Assembly: GCF_000614065.1 (NCBI RefSeq)
Contig: NZ_BAKG01000022.1
Span: forward strand, 1-42,198
Direction: 5' to 3'
DNA length: 42,198 bases
From: Prevotella dentasini JCM 15908
GTDB lineage: Bacteria; Bacteroidota; Bacteroidia; Bacteroidales; Bacteroidaceae
A program made the translations under genes and the position numbers. The stretch's first letter is position 1. Each line of letters begins with the position of its first letter. Below the pieces are notes generated by a model. That model worked only from the letters and a program-made list of their open reading frames with translations. It did no database searches and was not told the origin of the DNA. Shown piece after piece: positions 37,390-42,198 of the stretch.

Positions 37390-39702
37390 ATGGACAAAGA
37401 TATAGAAAAAGCCGACTCAAAGCAGGTGGCTGAAGACAAGATGGTAGAGGATGCCTTTCAGCATCTTCTGCATACTTATACTGCTTCGCGCCACCGCAAG
37501 AAGGTGGATATCATCACGAAGGCATTCAACTTTGCACGCCAAGCGCACAAGGGAGTACGCCGTCTTTCGGGCGAGCCTTACATCATGCACCCGATTGCGG
37601 TAGCCCAGATAGCCTGCGGAGAGATAGGCCTCGGTTCGACGAGCATCTCTGCCGCGCTGCTGCACGACGTGGTGGAAGACACCGACTATACGGTGGAGGA
37701 CATCTCAAACATTTTCGGCCCGAAGATAGCCCTTATCGTTGACGGGCTGACGAAGATTTCGGGAGGTATCTTCGGCGAGCAGGCCTCGGCACAGGCGGAG
37801 AACTTCAAGAAGCTGCTCCTGACCATGAGCGACGACATAAGGGTCATTCTCATCAAGATTTGCGACCGTCTCCATAACATGCGTACCTTACAGTCGCAAC
37901 CTGCCAACAAGCAGTACAAGATTGCAGGCGAGACACTCTATATCTATGCTCCGCTTGCCAATCGTCTGGGACTGAACAAGGTGAAGACCGAACTTGAAGA
38001 CCTCAGCTTCCGATACGAGCATCCCGATACTTACAAGCTCATAGAGAACAAGCTCGCCCTGACACAGTCGCAGCGCGAGACCCTTTTCGAGAACTTCACG
38101 GCCCCCATCCGAAAGGAACTGGACAAGTTGGGGCTGAAGTACGAGCTGAAGGCACGCATCAAGAGTCCGTACTCCATCTGGAACAAGATGCAGAACAAGC
38201 ACGTTACCTTTGAGGAAATATACGATATTCTTGCCGTACGCATCATCTTCTCGCCCAAGTCGCGCGAGGAAGAGGTGAACGAGTGCTTTCAGATTTACGT
38301 AGCCATCAACAAGCTCTACAAGAGTCATCCCGACCGCCTGCGCGACTGGGTCAACCATCCGAAAGCCAACGGCTATCAGGCTCTCCACGTTACACTCATG
38401 TCGAAGCTGGGGCGTTGGATAGAGGTGCAGATACGCTCGGAGCGGATGGACGAGATTGCAGAGCAGGGCTTTGCTGCCCATTGGAAGTATAAGGAAGGGG
38501 GAGAGATAACCGAAGACGAGGGTGAACTGAACGACTGGCTGCACACTATCAAGGAGATTCTTGACGACCCTCAGCCCGATGCTATGGATTTCCTTGATGC
38601 CATAAAGCTCAACCTCTTCGCGTCCGAAATATTTGTCTTCACGCCCAAGGGCGAAATCAAGACGCTGCCGGCAGGATGTACCGCGCTCGACTTTGCCTTT
38701 CAGATACATACCTTCTTGGGCAGTCATTGCATCGGTGCCAAGGTAAACCATAAGCTGGTACCGCTCAGTCATCGTCTGCAAAGCGGTGATCAGGTAGAGA
38801 TTCTCACGTCCAAGGCGCAGAAAGTAGAGCCGTCGTGGATTAATTTCGTATCTACGGCAAAGGCAAAGGGCAAGATTCTGGCGAGCCTGCGCCGCGAAGC
38901 ACGCGAGAAACAGAAGATAGGCGAGGAAATGCTTGCGGAATGGCTCCGCGACAACGACTTTGAGATGACCACATCCGTGCTTGACTCGCTTTGCAGCCTG
39001 CACGAGTTGCAGCGTCATTCCAGCCTGTTTGTTGCCATTGGGGATAAGACTATCGTCATGGGGGATGCCGATTTGGACATGCTTCAGGGGAAGTCAAAGT
39101 TCCAGAAGTCTACGCGCAGCGGAGGATGGCGGAAGTATGTCCCCTTCCTGAAGCGTTCGGAAAAGGAAGAACCCACTGCTGCCGCTGCCCCGTCTCCCGA
39201 CAATCTGCCGGCTACAGAGGAAGGACTGATAACCGTCGGGAAAGATTTCAACAAGAAGAAGCCCATCTACATCAGCGAATCGAATATTGCCCGTTATATC
39301 TTCCCATCGTGCTGCCACCCCATTCCCGGAGATGATGCGCTGGGATATATCGACAATCAGAATCACATAGAGATTCACAAGCGTTCCTGTCCCGTCGCCT
39401 CCAAGCTGAAGGCGAGCTTCGGAACACGCATCGTCGACGCCAAGTGGGACATGCACAAACGCCTCTTCTTCGACGCGACTATCGAGATTCACGGCATAGA
39501 CAGGAAGGGCATGCTCCACGATGTGGCCGATGTCATCTCCGACAAGTTGGGTGTCAATATCTGCAAGATTACCATTTCCAGCGACAAGGGAATTTTCGAA
39601 GGCTCGTTGGAGCTGCGCGTTCATGACCGGGAGGACGCCAGTGTCATTGTAGAAAGCCTGCGGAAGATAGAGGATATGCAGGAGGTGCAGGAGATTTTCT
39701 GA
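37390..39702 (+). CDS. Bifunctional (p)ppGpp synthetase/hydrolase (RelA/SpoT family)
   Basis: A long RSH enzyme that makes and degrades the stringent-response alarmone. It has 770 residues, slightly longer than the usual 735-750, owing to N- and interdomain extensions. The hydrolase HD domain is intact (LLHDVVEDTDY, HD at 92-93, ED at 96-97). The synthetase domain has KSPYSIWNKMQNKHVTFEEI and GYQALHVTLM (from residue 328). A TGS domain begins near 414 (IFVFTPKGEIKTLPAG), and an ACT domain occupies the last 80 or so residues (GIDRKGMLHDVADVIS). Both catalytic halves look functional. It is last in the parA-parB-DUF5683-mltD cluster and is followed by a terminator. Confidence 0.95.
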   Translation: MDKDIEKADSKQVAEDKMVEDAFQHLLHTYTASRHRKKVDIITKAFNFARQAHKGVRRLSGEPYIMHPIAVAQIACGEIGLGSTSISAALLHDVVEDTDYTVEDISNIFGPKIALIVDGLTKISGGIFGEQASAQAENFKKLLLTMSDDIRVILIKICDRLHNMRTLQSQPANKQYKIAGETLYIYAPLANRLGLNKVKTELEDLSFRYEHPDTYKLIENKLALTQSQRETLFENFTAPIRKELDKLGLKYELKARIKSPYSIWNKMQNKHVTFEEIYDILAVRIIFSPKSREEEVNECFQIYVAINKLYKSHPDRLRDWVNHPKANGYQALHVTLMSKLGRWIEVQIRSERMDEIAEQGFAAHWKYKEGGEITEDEGELNDWLHTIKEILDDPQPDAMDFLDAIKLNLFASEIFVFTPKGEIKTLPAGCTALDFAFQIHTFLGSHCIGAKVNHKLVPLSHRLQSGDQVEILTSKAQKVEPSWINFVSTAKAKGKILASLRREAREKQKIGEEMLAEWLRDNDFEMTTSVLDSLCSLHELQRHSSLFVAIGDKTIVMGDADLDMLQGKSKFQKSTRSGGWRKYVPFLKRSEKEEPTAAAAPSPDNLPATEEGLITVGKDFNKKKPIYISESNIARYIFPSCCHPIPGDDALGYIDNQNHIEIHKRSCPVASKLKASFGTRIVDAKWDMHKRLFFDATIEIHGIDRKGMLHDVADVISDKLGVNICKITISSDKGIFEGSLELRVHDREDASVIVESLRKIEDMQEVQEIF

Positions 39703-39722
39703 CGCCTCCGTACCTGCGGTAT

Positions 39723-39756
39723 GCCGTTTCTATTCTATAGGAACGGCTATTTTATT
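39723..39756 (+). terminator. Rho-independent terminator after the RSH gene
   Basis: GCCGTTTC (39723-39730) pairs with GGAACGGC (39740-39747) with one G-U pair, followed by TATTTTATT. It lies 20 bases after the stop codon. Confidence 0.7.
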
Positions 39757-39860
39757 CCCTTTATTGAAGTAGCCGGCCGGTACGCCCCGGCCTCTCCCGT
39801 GCTTCTACCGGCCATCGGGCAGTACCTGCTTCCACCGATGCCCTATCCAGACAATAGCCC

Positions 39861-41277
39861 ATGACAATAGACGAACTGATGTGCCAAATCCGGCAGGAGT
39901 TCGGCTTCGAGCCGACTGCCGACCAAGACAATGCCCTGCGGACGTTCTCCCGATTTATGACCGATGCGGACGAATACCCGGTCATGATTCTGCGTGGCAG
40001 CGCAGGAACGGGGAAAACCTCGCTCGCCGGTGCCATAGTGCGGACTCTCAGGCGGCTGAAGGCGAAGGTGCAGCTCCTTGCTCCGACGGGGCGTGCCGCA
40101 AAGGTCTTCTCGCTCAATGCCGGCAGCCCTGCCTCTACCATCCACCGCCGCATTTACCGCGAGCGGACGTTCAACGGAACGGACGGACTTTTCAACCTCA
40201 ATCAGAATCTTTTCCGCGACACCCTCTTCATGGTCGACGAGGCATCGATGGTCAGCCTTGCGACGGGAAACACGGTCTTCGGCAGCGGACGTCTCCTTGA
40301 CGACCTCGTACAATACGTCTATGGCGGCAGCAACTGCCGTCTGTTGCTTATCGGCGACAAGGCGCAGCTGCCGCCGGTGGGCGAGGCCGAGAGTCCGGCC
40401 CTCCGTGCCGACGTGCTCGCTTGCTACGGCCTGCACGTCTATGAGTGCGACCTCAGCGAGGTGCTGCGCCAGAGCCGGGACTCGGGCATCCTCAGCAATG
40501 CCACCGCGATACGCCGGATGATAACACATGACAGGGCTACCGAGCTGCCCAAGATACGTTTCCGGGGATTTGCCGACATCTCCGTCGTCCCGGGCGACGA
40601 ACTGATAGAAAGTCTCGCTTCGAGCTATGCCGGGGTAGGAATGGACGAGACAATGGTCATCACGCGCTCCAACAAGCGTGCCAATATCTTCAACCAAGGC
40701 ATCCGCAACATGGTGCTCGGCCGCGAAGAGGAGCTGACCACGGGCGACATGCTGATGGTGGTGAAGAACAAATATAGTCTCTCGCCCGGCTTCCCGGCCC
40801 TCTCGTTCATTGCCAACGGCGACCGCGCCATGGTCCGTAGGGTGCGTAACGTGCAGAGCCTGTATGGGTTCCGTTTTGCCGACGTGTCCCTCGAGTTCCC
40901 CGACTACGACCATGCCGACATGGAAACGACCGTCATACTCGATACCCTGACCTCCGAGGCTCCGGCACTGACCCGTGAGCAGGACACGCAACTCTTCCAG
41001 CGTGTGATGGAAGACTATGCCGACATCTCCCTGAAGGCCGACCGGATGAAGCAGCTGCGCGAGGACAACTACTACAACGCCATGCAGATAAAGTTCGCTA
41101 CGCCATAACCTGCCACAAGGCACAGGGCGGCCAGTGGGCGCACGTATATCTTGACCAAGCTATATGACCGACGAGATGCTCACGCCCGACTATATCCATT
41201 GGCTCTATACGGCCTTCACCCGTGCCACGGAGCATCTCTATCTGGTCAACTGGCCCAAGGCGCAGATTGGCGACTGA
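39861..41277 (+). CDS. ATP-dependent RecD-like DNA helicase (two frameshifts in this sequence)
   Basis: A superfamily 1 helicase of the RecD/Dda type, common in Bacteroidota. It starts MTIDELMCQIRQEFGFEPTA; Walker A is GSAGTGKT (46-53), then LLAPTGRAAKVFS and the Walker B region TLFMVDEASMVS. LLLIGDKAQLPPVG follows. The frame ends early at 41108, losing motifs V and VI. These are encoded directly after in shifted frames: YAITCHKAQGGQWAHVYLDQ, then GYMTDEMLTPDYIHWLYTAF and TRATEHLYLVNWPKAQIGD, ending at 41277. Two lost bases (one near 41098, one G near 41159) restore 472 residues, the normal length. If the breaks were real the helicase would be inactive. The neighbour is a SprT-like gene. Confidence 0.9.
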
Positions 41278-41365
41278 CGCCTTCAGTACATTTTGCAGTG
41301 GCCAAGGAGAGTCCGTCCCGGTTTTCTCCGCCCCACTTTTCCACATTCTAAAACATCCATACGCA

Positions 41366-42088
41366 TTGACATTCTCCATCAAGAAGCTGTTTTCCCCTCC
41401 TTTCCGCAGTCAGCGGAAAGAGTACACTCCCATCCCCGGCCGGCAGGCGAATCCAGAGACAGCCGCCCTCCTCGCCGCGTTCGACAAGTACAACGCCCTC
41501 ATCTTCGACGGCCGCCTGCCCGTTCCGCGGCTCCGGCTCTCCAAGGCCAAGACGCGGTTGGGGCAGATGGCGTGCAAGCGGAAGACCGTCCGCGGACGCA
41601 CGACGTTCTCCGACTACTGCATTTCCGTTTCCACCTACTATGCGCTGACGCAGGAACAGCTTGACGACGTGCTCATCCACGAGATGATACACTACTCCAT
41701 CGCCTATACGGGACTGAGGGACAACGCGCCTCATGGCATCGTTTTCCGCGGAATGATGGACAACATCAACCGCAGGTTCGGGCGGCACATTGCCGTCTCC
41801 GTCAACACGCGCTCCATCCGTCCCCGTGTGCCGCAGGCTCCCCGTACCTGTCTTGTCCTTGCCCTGAAGATGAAGAACGGCAGCCGCTATCTCTCCTCCG
41901 TCAGCCCGGCATCGGCAGGCCGTCTGGAGCTGTCGCTCTTGCGTGCCGGCGAGGTCGAATCTCACGCATGGTATCAGACAGAGGACGAATATTTCAGCAG
42001 CATGCCCCGGGTGCGCTCGTTGCGGGGCAGGAAGGTCTCTGCCGACTTTTTCGACGAGATGACCCGGAAGATGAAGCGGATGGAATAA
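41366..42088 (+). CDS. SprT-like zinc metalloprotein
   Basis: SprT-like domains (related to eukaryotic Spartan) are zinc metalloproteases, some of which cleave DNA-protein crosslinks. The signature HEMIHYSI (HExxH), preceded by QEQLDDVLI, is clear. FDKYNALIFDGRLPVPRLRL and the downstream NAPHGIVFRGMMDNINRRFG are typical of the family. The C-terminal third is basic. The start is uncertain. The frame is open from 41222, but that part overlaps the helicase tail. No in-frame ATG exists before the domain; TTG at 41366 is the best candidate, and a further sequencing error near the start is possible. It lies about 90 bases after the helicase gene. Confidence 0.8.
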   Translation: MTFSIKKLFSPPFRSQRKEYTPIPGRQANPETAALLAAFDKYNALIFDGRLPVPRLRLSKAKTRLGQMACKRKTVRGRTTFSDYCISVSTYYALTQEQLDDVLIHEMIHYSIAYTGLRDNAPHGIVFRGMMDNINRRFGRHIAVSVNTRSIRPRVPQAPRTCLVLALKMKNGSRYLSSVSPASAGRLELSLLRAGEVESHAWYQTEDEYFSSMPRVRSLRGRKVSADFFDEMTRKMKRME

Positions 42089-42198
42089 CTGCCAGCCGTC
42101 CATAAGGTTTTGGCAGTTTTATAGGCAGTACCGATTTCGGCAGGATTGGGCGTTGTTTTCCGGGCTTCAGGGAGGCTTTAAAATTATATACGGTTAGC

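Overview
The window reads as chromosome of a Bacteroidota member, most likely the Prevotella group. Four signs support this. SprA (the type IX secretion translocon) sits next to ruvA. The orders rsfS-ftsH-cdsA, dxs-trkA-trkH and parA-parB-DUF5683-mltD-RSH are typical of the phylum. Most starts lack a Shine-Dalgarno sequence. Promoters have the Bacteroidetes form TTTG-N19-TAnnTTTG; I found exact or one-mismatch copies before both tRNAs, rsfS, dxs, the gene at 21786 and the ATPase at 28861. Almost everything is core genome. I see no insertion sequence, prophage or CRISPR array.

Layout: partial tRNA-Arg (1-42, minus); sprA and ruvA (730-8995, minus); rmuC (9364-11106, minus); tRNA-Gln (minus); rsfS-ftsH-cdsA (12088-15524, plus); dxs-trkA-trkH (16277-21179, plus); an unknown small protein, a saccharopine-dehydrogenase-family enzyme and recA (21786-24911, plus); a DUF389 membrane protein (plus) convergent with tryptophanase tnaA (minus); an ATPase plus DUF4435/TOPRIM-like pair (28861-30735, plus); lpxB and surE (minus); parA-parB-DUF5683-lytic transglycosylase-RSH (33519-39702, plus); a RecD-like helicase and a SprT-like metalloprotein (39861-42088, plus).

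Functions together: envelope and secretion (sprA, cdsA, lpxB, transglycosylase), DNA repair and recombination (ruvA, rmuC, recA, RecD-like helicase), chromosome segregation (parAB), stringent response (RSH), isoprenoid synthesis (dxs), potassium uptake (trkAH), ribosome silencing (rsfS) and proteolysis (ftsH).

Three things are not ordinary. First, five intergenic loci carry degenerate arrays with a strict 22-bp period; each unit is a 13-bp core, present in both orientations, plus a 9-bp CGCAnnGCG-like linker. Second, a separate family of G-rich hairpin elements lies just before three genes and gives at least recA a near-ideal Shine-Dalgarno sequence. Third, the ATPase/DUF4435 pair resembles two-gene anti-phage modules of the PARIS type, but in compact form. 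Caution: nine genes are split by frameshifts that each fit loss of one base from a homopolymer or of a CG from a CG repeat. This looks like systematic sequence error, so those genes are annotated as single CDSs rather than pseudogenes.
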